Part shown: piece by piece, positions 1-8,693 of the stretch | How the letters are laid out: every line of letters starts with the position of its first letter | Position numbering within the stretch: position 1 is the first letter of the stretch | DNA from: AP-15 sp963796155 | Lineage (GTDB): Bacteria > Pseudomonadota > Alphaproteobacteria > ATCC43930 > CGMCC-115725 | DNA: 64,000 nucleotides | Direction of reading: 5' to 3' | NCBI GenBank assembly: GCA_963796155.1 | Contig: CAWCKT010000013.1 | Span: 1-64,000 of the forward strand | Position numbers and translations under genes: made by a program | The notes under the pieces: model-generated | Database searches by the model: none | Told to the model about the DNA's origin: nothing | Seen by the model: only the letters and a program-made list of their open reading frames with translations

Positions 1-661
1 AGCGCTTGCGCACGACCTCGCCGTAGCCGAGCCTCACGGCGGCCGCGTACCAGCCGGCGAGATAGAGGAAATGGCCGATCGCCTCGTCGGTCCGGCCGGA
101 TAGCAGCGTCGCCCGGGCGAGTACCGCTTCGATGCGGATAACCGTGTCGATCCAGTCGTGCTGCGCCTTACCGGATCGACCGAGCGCACCTTTCGCCCGG
201 TCGGCATAGGCTCCTGCCCTGAGCCACGGGGCTGGTCCGGGATCCGGCCCGGCGGCGATCTGTTCGCGCCACAGCAGGGTCTGCAGCATCCCGTAGGCGA
301 GGGACGTCAGCAACTCGCATGTCTGATTGGGCGGAATCTTGGCCTCGGCGAGGGGGAAAAGGGTTTCCGTCGGCTTGAACAGGAGTTCGGTCGCGCGGTC
401 CGTGAAGCATGCCGCGTCGAGCCGCCGGCCATCGTCCGGGAAGGCCACAGCGAAGTCGCGCTGCCCCGTCCGCTCCAATAACGGCGCGATCGGCGCCAGC
501 AGGCGTTTCATCGGCTCCGGCACGTCGGCGGCGTTCCGCGGGATCGAGTACCGGCGCGGGAAGTAGGCCGGAGGCGGTCTCCTCGCGACCCATTCATCTA
601 TGCGGTCGCGCGCAGCCGCCACAAGGGCTCGGGCGTCCCTGTTAGCGCGTCTCCAGAGCAT
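1..661 (-). CDS. Hypothetical protein, 3' end beyond left edge
   Basis: An open frame runs without a stop from an ATG at 661-659 to the window edge, at least 220 codons. It starts MLWRRANRDARALVAAARDR. The rest is helical and Leu/Ala-rich, with no membrane segment or catalytic motif that I recognise. Its start lies inside the last 20 bases of the upstream gene (stop at 642-644) in another frame, so the two are probably translationally coupled. Seen: the uninterrupted frame and the overlap. Inferred: that it is a real gene. Function unknown. Confidence 0.55.
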   Translation of the reverse strand, partial: MLWRRANRDARALVAAARDRIDEWVARRPPPAYFPRRYSIPRNAADVPEPMKRLLAPIAPLLERTGQRDFAVAFPDDGRRLDAACFTDRATELLFKPTETLFPLAEAKIPPNQTCELLTSLAYGMLQTLLWREQIAAGPDPGPAPWLRAGAYADRAKGALGRSGKAQHDWIDTVIRIEAVLARATLLSGRTDEAIGHFLYLAGWYAAAVRLGYGEVVRKR

Positions 662-994
662 CGATCGCGGCGCTCGCGAACGCCTGGTCCGTCGGCAGTT
701 CGAAACGCGCTCCGTTAATTTCGATCCGGACTTCCGTCACCGGCCTGGCGGCTCTCGATCGATCCGAGACCGCGCCGATGATCTTCTTGATCACCTCAGC
801 TACGGCGGTCGATATCGCCGAGGTGACGACGACGGTTATCAAGAGCGATGCTGTAAGCGGCTCGGCGCGTCTGTCCTGCTCCTCGTACGCGATTCCCTGC
901 GCCGCCAACTCGTCGACATGCGCTCTGAAGAGCCGCGGTACCCCTCGTGCGCCTCAAGACCGTCGGCGAACACCGAAATCAGGTTCTGTCGCAT
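642..994 (-). pseudogene. Small membrane-anchored hypothetical protein, apparent frameshift
   Basis: The downstream part (about 642-945) encodes a hydrophobic segment (LLITVVVTSAISTAVAEVI) followed by a charged linker and a short tail (EVRIEINGARFELP). A plausible N-terminus, MRQNLISVFADGLEAHEGYR, lies in another frame starting at 994, so a single indel near 930-945 would join them into a protein of about 115 residues. The layout (short N-terminal domain, one membrane helix, small beta-rich tail) recalls the small constant components placed beside bacterial effector genes (EACC1-like), but this is only resemblance. It overlaps the next gene by 20 bp. If the upstream frame is not part of it, the gene begins near 960-905. 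Confidence 0.4.
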
Positions 995-1219
995 CGACCG
1001 ATCCAGCACTGGCTCCACTCGCGACTTTAACAGGATCCCTCGGGGCCGACAAGGCGGGGTCGTTGCTGGCCGGTGAGCACGCGCGTCGGCAACGTCAAGA
1101 ACAACGACCCGAGCCTCATCGAGCCGATTGCTTTGCCGTGAGCGGAGCGGCGATGCCGATTGCGGCGGTTGCCCGTGATACGCTGAGTTCATTATCCGGA
1201 TCAGGGAGCGATCAAATCA

Positions 1220-1660
1220 ATGCCCCAAGCCGAAATCGCAAAAGCGGCGCAGTTGCTCGATCTGATGCTCGAGTTCTTTGCCGACAACAGCCACTGGACG
1301 CGCGGCTGTTATCATGACGGTAACGGCGGCCACTGCCTTGTCGGCGCCCTTCTCCATCTGAGCCGCAAACATCGCCTGCCGAAGGCACCCGCGATCGCGC
1401 TCCTGCAGGATGCGATGCCCCGGCCGGGCCTTCCGCTTGTGCACTTCAATGACACTCGCTGCGGCAGCGTCGCCGAGTTGCGCTCCGTAATCCTCAAAGC
1501 CCGCCGTCTCGCACTTGATGATGCGGAAAGAGAGCGGGCAGCTGTCGCGGTTAAGACATGGCTGCTCGCCCAAATAGAGAAAAAACGTGCCGAGACGGCG
1601 GCAGATATCGGGGAACCAGAGCCGGACGAGCCATACGCCCCCGAACGCCTCGCCGCCTAG
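1220..1660 (+). CDS. DUF6197-like hypothetical protein
   Basis: This is an intact 146-residue protein. The N-terminal helix is followed by WTRGCYHDGNGGHCLVGAL and, around residues 75-95, HFNDTRCGSVAELRSVI. This pattern (WxRG, a G-x-x-C-L-x-G-A block, then FND and a helical end) is typical of the DUF6197 family of small proteins of unknown function found in alphaproteobacteria and actinobacteria. A GGGAG ribosome site lies about 12 bases before the ATG. Nothing in the neighbours indicates a role. Confidence 0.7.
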   Translation: MPQAEIAKAAQLLDLMLEFFADNSHWTRGCYHDGNGGHCLVGALLHLSRKHRLPKAPAIALLQDAMPRPGLPLVHFNDTRCGSVAELRSVILKARRLALDDAERERAAVAVKTWLLAQIEKKRAETAADIGEPEPDEPYAPERLAA

Positions 1661-1850
1661 CGACCGCCCGTGCAAGGACCCGGACCGCCCATGATTCGAT
1701 CAGAGCCCTGAAACGCCGCGTCTTCGCTCGCACGACGGCATGCGCCGGGAAGACCTCGGTGCCGCGCTGCAACGACACCGCCGTGCCGGCCAGCTCGAAA
1801 ACCGCGATCAGCGCTGGTACCTGCCGTCCTAAATCGCCGACCATCACCCG

Positions 1851-1885
1851 GGGGACCGAGGGTTCGAATCCATCTCCCTCCTGCG
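1851..1885 (+). other. tRNA-Ser 3'-end-like remnant
   Basis: The stretch contains a T-arm-like block, GAGGGTTCGAATCCATC, followed by a degenerate acceptor-like TCCCTCC. It matches the 3' part of a serine tRNA except for one broken T-stem pair and an altered end. No 5' half is present upstream, so it is not a functional tRNA. Such scraps are commonly left at attachment sites of tRNA-targeting integrases; a tyrosine integrase lies 3.8 kb to the right. The assignment rests on motif similarity only. Confidence 0.4.
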
Positions 1886-1916
1886 GCGAGTCTGCGAACT
1901 TTCGGTTCGGATGCGA

Positions 1917-2080
1917 GCGGCAACCCGGACGCCCCCGCACGTGCTAAGCCAATCGTGCTCACCGTGCCGGCGATGGAAAAGGAGCGCTATTTCAGCGTCC
2001 AGCTCATCGACTAGTACACCTTCAATTTCGACTACATCGGTACCCGCACGACCGGCAATGGCGGCGGCCACTCTGCCATC
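1917..2080 (+). pseudogene. DUF1254 protein remnant
   Basis: The plus-strand translation gives KPIVLTVPAMEKERYFSVQL, then an in-frame TAG at 2012-2014, then YTFNFDYIGTRTTGNGGGH. These two blocks are the signature of the DUF1254 N-terminal domain. Only about 50 residues are recognisable, and neither a start nor the C-terminal DUF1214 part is present. It is a short decayed fragment between the tRNA scrap and the methyltransferase. Confidence 0.6.
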
Positions 2081-2227
2081 CGCGATGTCCGCCTCGGTAC
2101 ACCCCAATCGAAGGCGACCACAACCTGTTCCAACGGCTTGCCCGTCGTCGGGGGCCACGCCCACCCACAGGCGACCTTGGATGCGTCGTCGGGTGGTGGG
2201 GGGCGGCCTGAAGCCGCGCCATGGGAC

Positions 2228-3292
2228 CTACAAGCGTGCTTCCAACACCATGTTGAACGGCGTGGCTGTCGCCCGCCGAATGCTGCGGAAGCCTCCCGCC
2301 GTGATGACCTCGCGCAGTTTCGCTTCGCCAGCTTGTGCACCCAATGCCGCGCCAACTTCCTGTGAGAGGGATGTCGGAACGCACACTAGCGTCGATGCGG
2401 CATAATAGATTCGGCCGACGGGGTTCATGTTGTCTTCCATTTTGTCGCCAGCCATTGGCTCGACGATCATCCAGGTGCCGTCCGGCTTCAGGGTCTCCTT
2501 CACATGAGCAGCGGCACCTGCCGGATCGCCCATGTCGTGCAGACAATCGAAGAATGTTACAAAATCCAGATCTCTGGCCGCATAGTCCTTGGCGGTGCCC
2601 ACCTCAAAAGTAGCATTAGACACATTGTGCTCGCGCGCATGGGCACGAGCTTCGTCGATTGAGCCTGCATGGAAGTCGTAGCCAACGAATTGCGACTTGG
2701 GGAAGGCTTGCGCCATTATCACAGTTGACCAGCCATGGCCGCATCCCACATCGGCAACCTTGGCGCCTGCGGTCAGCCTGGTCACTACCCCGTCGAGTGC
2801 CGGCAACCAGTTCTGCACAAGGTTGTGGAGATAGCCCGGCCGGAAGAAACGCGCAGTCGAACAAAACAGGCAAGGGCCATAGTCGCCCCAGGCGACCCCA
2901 CCACCCTTTTTAAATGCCTCCTGCACCCGTGGCTGAGCATCCGACCACGCGACCACGCCATCGAAAGCCCCCATCATCGCCACGGGACTATCCTCGATAG
3001 CGAGCATCATCGCCTGCTCAGGTGGCAGTGTGAATTTTTGTATAGCGGAGTCATAGGTCAGGTAATGCGACGCGGTCTGCTGCGCGAGCCACTCCCGCAG
3101 GTACCGTTGATGCACACTTGCTGCTGACGCAAGTTCTTCACATGTCATGCTGCCCTTCTCGTGCAAAGTCTTGTAGAGGCCCAGGGCGTCGCCCATTCGC
3201 ACCATTGCGACACTTGCTGCACCCCCCAAGTCGTTCAGCATCTGGCCTATTGCCTGATCCAGTTTGCCTTCATCAACGGCTGGTATGGCCAT
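2228..3292 (-). CDS. Class I SAM-dependent methyltransferase with winged-helix N-terminus
   Basis: This is an intact protein of 354 residues. Residues 1-100 form a helical dimerisation/winged-helix region (GGAASVAMVRMGDALGLY...), as in small-molecule O- and C-methyltransferases. The SAM-binding motif I, AKVADVGCGHGWST, lies near residue 180; the acidic motif II follows in VGYDFHAGS, and a motif IV-like DFVTFFDCLHDMGDP follows. The C-terminus is helical. A strong GGGAGG site precedes the ATG. It probably methylates a metabolite rather than DNA or protein. It stands alone on this strand, with decayed sequence downstream. Confidence 0.85.
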   Translation of the reverse strand: MAIPAVDEGKLDQAIGQMLNDLGGAASVAMVRMGDALGLYKTLHEKGSMTCEELASAASVHQRYLREWLAQQTASHYLTYDSAIQKFTLPPEQAMMLAIEDSPVAMMGAFDGVVAWSDAQPRVQEAFKKGGGVAWGDYGPCLFCSTARFFRPGYLHNLVQNWLPALDGVVTRLTAGAKVADVGCGHGWSTVIMAQAFPKSQFVGYDFHAGSIDEARAHAREHNVSNATFEVGTAKDYAARDLDFVTFFDCLHDMGDPAGAAAHVKETLKPDGTWMIVEPMAGDKMEDNMNPVGRIYYAASTLVCVPTSLSQEVGAALGAQAGEAKLREVITAGGFRSIRRATATPFNMVLEARL

Positions 3293-3603
3293 AGCTTCGC
3301 CTCCCTTTGGGATTAAGGAACGGCAAAGGCTGCTCTCGCAAGAGCGGCCAAGTCAAGTTATCGAACCATCCGCGTGACGCTGCCCCCCTGTTTCGTGGGC
3401 TCGCATACTGGATCGTGCTTCTACTCGCGTCTGGCACTCCTGCTGCCCCAGGATGGGGTTACGATGGTTCAGCTCCATCTCACTGCGTGCGCTCCGCTCC
3501 GAAGAGCGTCCACAGTGGACGTGTCGTCCCGGCTGCGGTCGTGCGGCGGGAAGCAGAGGTCGCGGTTATGCTGGCAACCGATTACTCTGCCGCAGCCTAT
3601 GGG

Positions 3604-3636
3604 TGCCCGAGCACCAGCGCGCTGGCGGGTTTTTTG
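3604..3636 (+). terminator. Putative rho-independent terminator
   Basis: A GC-rich inverted repeat (CCAGC, two-base loop, GCTGG, with flanking CCG/CGG pairing across a small bulge) is followed directly by six T residues at 3630-3635. No plus-strand gene ends immediately upstream, so it may be a relic. Confidence 0.45.
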
Positions 3637-3672
3637 TCGCCAGGAACAGCCCCGCGTTCCCTTCCCGTCGCG

Positions 3673-3681
3673 TGGTATACT
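3673..3681 (+). promoter_or_regulatory. Extended -10 promoter-like element
   Basis: TGGTATACT fits an extended -10 box (TGn plus TATACT). There is no good -35 at the usual spacing. It lies 42 bp before a small ORF with a strong ribosome site, so it could drive that ORF and the 140-residue gene after it. Confidence 0.35.
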
Positions 3682-3722
3682 GTGATCGCTCAACACGGCG
3701 AACAAATCGAGGGAGAGAAACG

Positions 3723-3782
3723 ATGAGGGATGATCCTTGGACTGCCGCTAATCGGGACCAGGAGCGCAGAAGGTCACGATAG
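3723..3782 (+). CDS. Putative 19-residue ORF
   Basis: ATG at 3723 is preceded by a purine-rich ribosome site (GAGGGAGAGAAACG). The ORF encodes MRDDPWTAANRDQERRRSR and then stops. It follows an extended -10 element and precedes a conserved hypothetical gene, so it may be a leader peptide or the start of a frameshifted longer protein. There is no family assignment. Confidence 0.3.
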   Translation: MRDDPWTAANRDQERRRSR

Positions 3783-3875
3783 CGCCGAAACGCAAGCCAA
3801 CGGCTGAGACAGCATCGCCTCCGTCCAAGCTAGCAGTCTCGGGACCGTTCTGGACCGGGAAAAAATCTGCACTCG

Positions 3876-4298
3876 ATGTCCCAAAGCCGCAAGGGGTCGT
3901 CGACGCGCGACAACGAACAGATGATTGAGCGTGCACGCAAGCGGCTGCGCAAGAGAGCCAAGAGAGGACTTCGCGGCTACCCCGTTGCGACCGTCGCCCT
4001 CTACGGCCCAAACGATACCAGAGCCACCAAGCTCACCCTCGGCATCGTGCCGGCCGAGGATGCCGAAGCTACCGATCTTCGACGCTGGTTCTCCGAAGGG
4101 GCCGATATCCGCAATGATGCCGGCGTAGCAGAAGAAGTGCTCGCATTCATCGACGCGGCCGGAGCTAGGTCCATCGTGATGACAGACAGAATTATCGGCT
4201 GTCCGCACGAAGGAGGCATCGATTACGAAGGGCCCACCTGTCCGGCGTGCCCGTTCTGGGCCGGACGCGATCGCTGGACTGGCAAGCGCCTACACTAG
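3876..4298 (+). CDS. Conserved hypothetical protein with Cys/His cluster
   Basis: This is an intact protein of 140 residues. A basic N-terminus (RARKRLRKRAKRG) leads into an alpha/beta body (PVATVALYGPND, LTLGIVPAEDAEA, RRWFSEGADIRND). The C-terminus carries GCPHEGGIDYEGPTCPACPF, whose three cysteines and one histidine could bind a metal. Proteins of this layout are widespread hypothetical proteins in rhizobia and other soil bacteria. An internal ATG at 3921 (MIERARKRL) is an alternative start. Confidence 0.65.
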   Translation: MSQSRKGSSTRDNEQMIERARKRLRKRAKRGLRGYPVATVALYGPNDTRATKLTLGIVPAEDAEATDLRRWFSEGADIRNDAGVAEEVLAFIDAAGARSIVMTDRIIGCPHEGGIDYEGPTCPACPFWAGRDRWTGKRLH

Positions 4299-4601
4299 AC
4301 TAATGCGCCCGACGGGACATTGACCTCGACGGCGACTGAATGTCTCTTCTGGGTCAACTGCGGCGGTGCCGGCTCGTCGGCGCTGAGGCAGCTCAAACTC
4401 AATAAGCGGACCTGACACCCGAACCGAATGACTCTCCGTGTGCAGAAGTCAAGAAACCCGAACAGCACCTGACGGTCGGTTTGCGCGGCCACGTGGCGTT
4501 CGAGGATATGTTGTCCAGATGCGCAGCCGGGCGTTTGGTGGCCGTGATCGACGAATTAAACCCAAGGACACCATCCCATGTGAAAGGGGTATCATCGAGC
4601 C
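4299..4601. other. Intergenic, nothing recognised
   Basis: I see no coding frame, repeat or clear regulatory site in this stretch of about 300 bases. Confidence 0.4.
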
Positions 4602-5201
4602 ATGGGCAGGAGCGATTATCTGATTGAAGGCGTTTCCGGTGCCGGCAAAACGGCGGTCTGCACAGAATTGCACCGGCGCGGCTACCAGGCAATTCATGGT
4701 GACCGGGAATTGGCGTATCGAGGTGATCCGGAAACGGGTCTATCGACGGCTCCGGAAACGGGTACACCGACGACTACCTGGATGTCCGAGCACCAGATTT
4801 GGGATGTAGAGAAAGTATAAGCCTTCGTCGCCAACCAGGAGGAGGCGGTCACCTTTTTCTGCGGTGGCTCGAGGAATTTTGCCAAATTCATCGACTTATT
4901 TGACGGCGTGTTTGTCCTGGAGGTCGACCTGGACACCATGAACCGGAGGATTGATGAGCGAGTGGCACTGGACCCAACTGACTTCGGCGGAAAACCAGAG
5001 GAACGGGAACTCGCTGTGCGCCTGCATCAGACGAAAGAAGACATTCCCAAAAACGGCATCATCATCGACGCCACCGCACCGCTCGCGCGCGTCGTTGACG
5101 AGATCCTCCGTCTAAGCGACGCAATTAAAAGCCGTGCCCCTTGTTCTCGCAGCAGCCGCCGTAACCGAGATGCATTGCGGTTGCCCCACATTCCTAGATA
5201 G
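4602..5201 (+). pseudogene. P-loop nucleoside/nucleotide kinase-like ATPase with one stop codon
   Basis: The protein begins MGRSDYLIEGVSGAGKTAVC, with a Walker A P-loop (GVSGAGKT). It then has GDRELAYRGDPETG, and after an in-frame TAA at 4818-4820 it continues in the same frame with AFVANQEEAVTFFCGGSRNF, FIDLFDGVFVLEVDLDTMN and IDATAPLARVVDEILRL. Both halves belong to one family of small kinase-like ATPases of about 180 residues. Only the single nonsense codon disrupts it. A second start at 4908 would give a 97-residue product without the P-loop. Confidence 0.7.
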
Positions 5202-5203
5202 TC

Positions 5204-5374
5204 CTACTTGGTTTCCCCATGCGTGTAAACGGCCTTGCCCTTGAACAAGGCTTCCAATCGTCCGCCACCAAGAACAGTTTCGACAGTATCCCTTTCGCCG
5301 ACGCACACCACGGTGTTCCCCGTTGGAGCGAAATGCACATCGCGAAATAGATAGACAGTTACCAGTGGGCACAT
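5204..5374 (-). CDS. Small hypothetical protein (56 aa)
   Basis: This short open frame begins MCPLVTVYLFRDVHFAPTG and ends with AVYTHGETK. The composition is protein-like (alternating hydrophobics, few Arg/Pro runs), unlike shadow frames here. It lies 90 bp after another small minus-strand ORF. No family was recognised. Confidence 0.35.
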   Translation of the reverse strand: MCPLVTVYLFRDVHFAPTGNTVVCVGERDTVETVLGGGRLEALFKGKAVYTHGETK

Positions 5375-5463
5375 GCCAGATTCTACCGCGTCATACGCCG
5401 CGCTGGAACCCGCTCAGTGCGACTTTTCACACAGTTGCAAGACGTTCGGACCAGAGCCAGAAT

Positions 5464-5643
5464 TCACGGAGTGGAGGATTTTGCAGTCGGCGACGCGGCG
5501 GGGCCGTCTTCGAGAGCGAGCACGGTGAACAGCGCCGGCCCGGACACCAGGGCGGTGACGCTATGCGGCCCAAGTAGCGTTGTTTGTATGCCGGCGTCGG
5601 TCCATTTACCAATCGCCGTATCGAACCTTACCGCCGGGATCAT
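5464..5643 (-). CDS. Small hypothetical protein (59 aa)
   Basis: This short frame starts MIPAVRFDTAIGKWTDAG and continues with HSVTALVSGPALFTVLALED. The composition is plausible for a real small beta protein. It lies just downstream of the integrase on the same strand. No family was recognised. Confidence 0.35.
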   Translation of the reverse strand: MIPAVRFDTAIGKWTDAGIQTTLLGPHSVTALVSGPALFTVLALEDGPAASPTAKSSTP

Positions 5644-5671
5644 GGAGAAGTGGGCGAAGTCTATAGAATCC

Positions 5672-6850
5672 CTACGCTTTTCGACCTCTCATGAGTGCGA
5701 TACGGCTAGTTTGTGTCTTTTCGACTAGCTCCATCGCCTCTCGCACGTCCTCGACATCAGTGCGGGCATATCGGGCGGTTGTTTTGATGTTCGCGTGACC
5801 GAGCATGTGCTGAACTGTCTTTAGATTCCCGGTTGCCTTCAAGGCACGGGTTGCAGCGGTATGACGGAGATCGTGGAACCGAAAATTCTCGCGGTCGCCT
5901 TTACCGTACCGGAGCCCCGCTGCATCAACGGCCGCGTACCAAGCGTCACGCCAGGTGCCACGACGCCCAAAAGGATAACGTTCACCCTTTGAATGCCGAA
6001 CCCCGGTTCGCGGATCAAAATAATTTCTCTGGCGTTCGAGTGTGAAAACGTAAACCCGATGACGCCCTTGTTCGGCCGAGAGAAGCGCAGCCATCGCCTT
6101 CGTGATCGGTACATAATGGGTTTCCCCGCCCGGTTTCTTTGATTTTATATGGAACTTGACGTGCTCGGCCTCCCAATTGACCTGCTTCCACGTCAGCTCG
6201 ATGACATTGCGAAGTCGCAAGCCGGTGATGAGCGCGAGGCGCACCATTCCCCGTAGATCTGGGCGCAGTGCTCGGAATAGTCGTTCCTCTTCGTCGGCAG
6301 TCAGAATGTGCTGACGGTCGGCCGGTTCCGGGAGAAGGATTTCCTTGAAATGGATTTTCGCTGCCGACACCCCCCAGAGGTTGGCCCGGTTGAGAATCCC
6401 GGCTATGAGTTTAAGTTCTCCGTTAATGGTGCCCGCTGCCCTCGTGACGAGCCTTTCCTTGCCGGTCTTGGGATAACGAATCTGGCTTATGCGGCGGCTT
6501 GCGGCGTAGGTGATCAGATCTGCTGGCTTGATTGCGCTCAATAGGATTTGCTTACCCAAGCCAGCCTCAATAGCCAGAGCGCGATACCTGAAATGGTCAG
6601 CACTAGGCATGTCCTTGCCGCGCTCCATCCAATAGCGCGCGAACGCCTCCGTTAGCGTGATCTCGGGGTTCTTGTTTGTGAGGTTCCCTAATAACGCGTC
6701 CTTCCTGATTTCCGCCGCAAGGATCTCGGCGGTCTGCTTGTCGTCAGTGCCAAGGCTGTCTCGAAATCGATGGCCTTTGACCGTGAAGTTGCAATACCAG
6801 TTGGGCGCCCCTTTACGTTGTGTAACCAAGCTGATCCGTTTCCATCGCAT
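5672..6850 (-). CDS. Tyrosine recombinase (phage/island integrase)
   Basis: This is an intact 392-residue protein. An N-terminal arm-binding region (residues 1-60) and a core-binding helical domain precede the catalytic domain. The catalytic domain shows the first Arg in LALITGLRLRNVIELTW, the His-x-x-Arg box FRFHDLRHTAATR and the Tyr in GHANIKTTARYARTD. It would integrate or excise a mobile island by site-specific recombination. An excisionase-like gene overlaps its 5' end, as in prophages and integrative islands. Its own attachment sites cannot be fixed here; the tRNA-Ser-like scrap near 1.85 kb is one candidate. Confidence 0.9.
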   Translation of the reverse strand: MRWKRISLVTQRKGAPNWYCNFTVKGHRFRDSLGTDDKQTAEILAAEIRKDALLGNLTNKNPEITLTEAFARYWMERGKDMPSADHFRYRALAIEAGLGKQILLSAIKPADLITYAASRRISQIRYPKTGKERLVTRAAGTINGELKLIAGILNRANLWGVSAAKIHFKEILLPEPADRQHILTADEEERLFRALRPDLRGMVRLALITGLRLRNVIELTWKQVNWEAEHVKFHIKSKKPGGETHYVPITKAMAALLSAEQGRHRVYVFTLERQRNYFDPRTGVRHSKGERYPFGRRGTWRDAWYAAVDAAGLRYGKGDRENFRFHDLRHTAATRALKATGNLKTVQHMLGHANIKTTARYARTDVEDVREAMELVEKTQTSRIALMRGRKA

Positions 6851-7068
6851 CTGCGTGTCTGCCTTTCAATGTAACTATCCAGATCCCCCTGCCTGAATTT
6901 TCGCCGTTGCCCCACAAGGACGTAGGGAAGCCGACCGGCCCTAATCTCGGCGATCAGTGTCGGTCTCGACACGCCTAGCCGCTTGCAGGCCTCGCCCTGG
7001 GAAATAAGCGGCCGATCCCTATCCGACGTCATGATACGCAATAAGGCAAACCTCGTCGGGCTCAGCAT
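6688..7068 (-). CDS. Excisionase/MerR-type helix-turn-helix protein
   Basis: This 126-residue frame holds a winged helix-turn-helix (ISQGEACKRLGVSRPTLIAE, then a wing ending GQRRKFRQGDLDSYIERQ) typical of excisionase-family DNA-binding proteins. The likely start is the internal ATG giving MTSDRDRPLISQG. Its C-terminal third overlaps the integrase gene by 163 bp in another frame, unusually long. The family usually ends soon after the wing, so the tail may reflect a lost stop or a frameshift. It probably directs excision or represses the integrase. Confidence 0.7.
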   Translation of the reverse strand: MLSPTRFALLRIMTSDRDRPLISQGEACKRLGVSRPTLIAEIRAGRLPYVLVGQRRKFRQGDLDSYIERQTRRCDGNGSAWLHNVKGRPTGIATSRSKAIDFETALALTTSRPPRSLRRKSGRTRY

Positions 7069-7182
7069 GGGCGCCTAACGTCGGATTTGAGCTCGCAGAT
7101 CACGAGGCAAGTCATCGCAGCGGATGATCGTCGCGTCAATGGCGCCACCCCGCCGCCGCTCCGTTGTGGACCGCGTCGAGAA

Positions 7183-8489
7183 TTACGCCGCGTTCGGCGG
7201 TCGTCTCGCTGCGACGACCCTATGCTGCGGGGCTAGCGTGCGCCAATGGGCGCCTGGCGGCAAGACGCCCGCTACGCCAACGATATGCTCCGTGTCGGCA
7301 TTGAGGCCGAGCGGAATTTCGCCTGCGCCGCCTGCCGGGCGCATCTTAGAAGCGCGCGGTAGAGCTTTGGCAGTGCCACGTCCGCAACCGACAGGGTCTC
7401 CTTGGATCGATCGCGGATCGGGCCGGCCGACACGCTCACCGCAGCGTCTTCTTGAGTAAAGCTGGGCAAGCCGGTGAAATGCCCACGGCGTTGAGCTTCT
7501 CGGTTCTGCAGGAAATTGTTCGCATGGCTCGCCCGCTCCGGCGTGTCGCACGTGCGGAGGCTCAGGCCGTAAGCATCGAGCGCGGCTGCGTCGAGGCCAA
7601 CGAATTCGAGCTGTTGGCTCCTGAGCGGCTCCTCGCCGTACTTCTTCTTCTCATCCCACCTGACATGAAAGAACAAGCAGCGGCAATCATTCACCGGCAC
7701 GATGGCGAAGAATATGTCTCCGTTCGGGTTGAGAACGAAGCAGGGCGGGACGAAAGACGCAATGCGGGCAATCACGCGCTCACCCTCCCCATCGGAGACG
7801 TTGCGCATGGCCACATAATGGAGGCCGAAATCGGTGTCCTCGGCTTCGATCCGCGGCGCAGCATCGGACTGCATATGCGTCGTCTGCTTGGCGAAATCGA
7901 GTTCCGAACTCCCTGTGGTCTTCAGCGGCGAGGTGTGCAGCGTACTGAGGTGAGAGGAATCAATCAGGCCTTCCATGACTTGGACGTAGTTGCAGCTGAC
8001 GACGGCGTACACGGCCAGGCGATTCGATGGCGGCACGCTGAAGCAAGGCCATTTCGGAAATTCCGGCATCTGCTCCGGCGAGCCGAGATAAACCCAAACG
8101 AGGCCGCCCGCCTCGCGTACGGGGTAGGCCTGCGCCGTGATCCGTTCCTTGAATTGGGGATCCGCGACGTTCGGCGTTTCGAGAACAGTGCCGTCGATAG
8201 CAAACTTCCAGCCGTGGTAGATGCAGCGGAGGCCGCCCTGCTCGACCCGGCCGAGTGTCAGTGAGGCGTTGCGGTGGCAGCAGTATTGGTCCAGGAGGCC
8301 AACTCTGCCGCTGCTGTCGCGGAAAGCAACGAAATCCTCGCCCAGAAGTTGGACCCGCCGTGGGTCGCAATCGGGATGCGGAAGCTCTTCCGACAGCAGT
8401 GCAGGCAACCAGAAGCGGCGGAACGCCGTGCCCATAGCGGTGCCGGGGCCAACCCGACACATTGTCTCGTTGTCTTCCCTCGACAGCAT
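7183..8489 (-). pseudogene. Rieske non-heme iron oxygenase, alpha subunit (frameshift near C-terminus)
   Basis: It belongs to the phthalate 4,5-dioxygenase-like group. The Rieske cluster ligands are visible in YCCHRNASL and CIYHGWKF, and the mononuclear iron site in GLIDSSHLSTLH. The frame reads cleanly to about 7340, where an indel within 7317-7340 moves the conserved end (GEIPLGLNADTEHIVGVAGV...PPGAHWRTLAPQHRVVAA) into another frame that stops at 7183. The start at 8489 (MLSREDNET) has a GGAAGGA site and aligns with related enzymes; an ATG at 8513 is the alternative. The 16-bp island palindrome lies 44 bp before the start. It would need a reductase such as the one at 10.7 kb. Confidence 0.8.
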
Positions 8490-8533
8490 GCGCCGATCCT
8501 TCCGCCGTGCCATTTCCGACTGGACAGATCATT

Positions 8534-8549
8534 ATCTTCTATGGAAGAT
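8534..8549. promoter_or_regulatory. Palindromic operator, copy 1
   Basis: ATCTTCTATGGAAGAT is an imperfect palindrome 44 bp before the Rieske gene start at 8489. It differs by only a few bases from four other copies in the island. It is probably the binding site of the MarR-type regulator encoded at 8694-9260. Confidence 0.7.
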
Positions 8550-8693
8550 GATTGTCAATCGTCTGGCCGAACCGTGAAGCGCCGATACGGCAACGAGAGT
8601 TGGCTGAGCACGCAGTAGAGCAGCCGCGTGCGCCAAACAATGGACGAATAGCTATGGAACGGAGAGTGCGCGAGTGGGCGCTTGCGATCCAAC

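Larger units (their letters stand above)
3293..3722. other. Intergenic stretch with terminator and promoter signals
   Basis: No convincing protein-coding frame was seen. The only signals are a hairpin followed by a T run near 3604-3636 and an extended -10 promoter-like sequence near 3673-3681. Confidence 0.4.
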
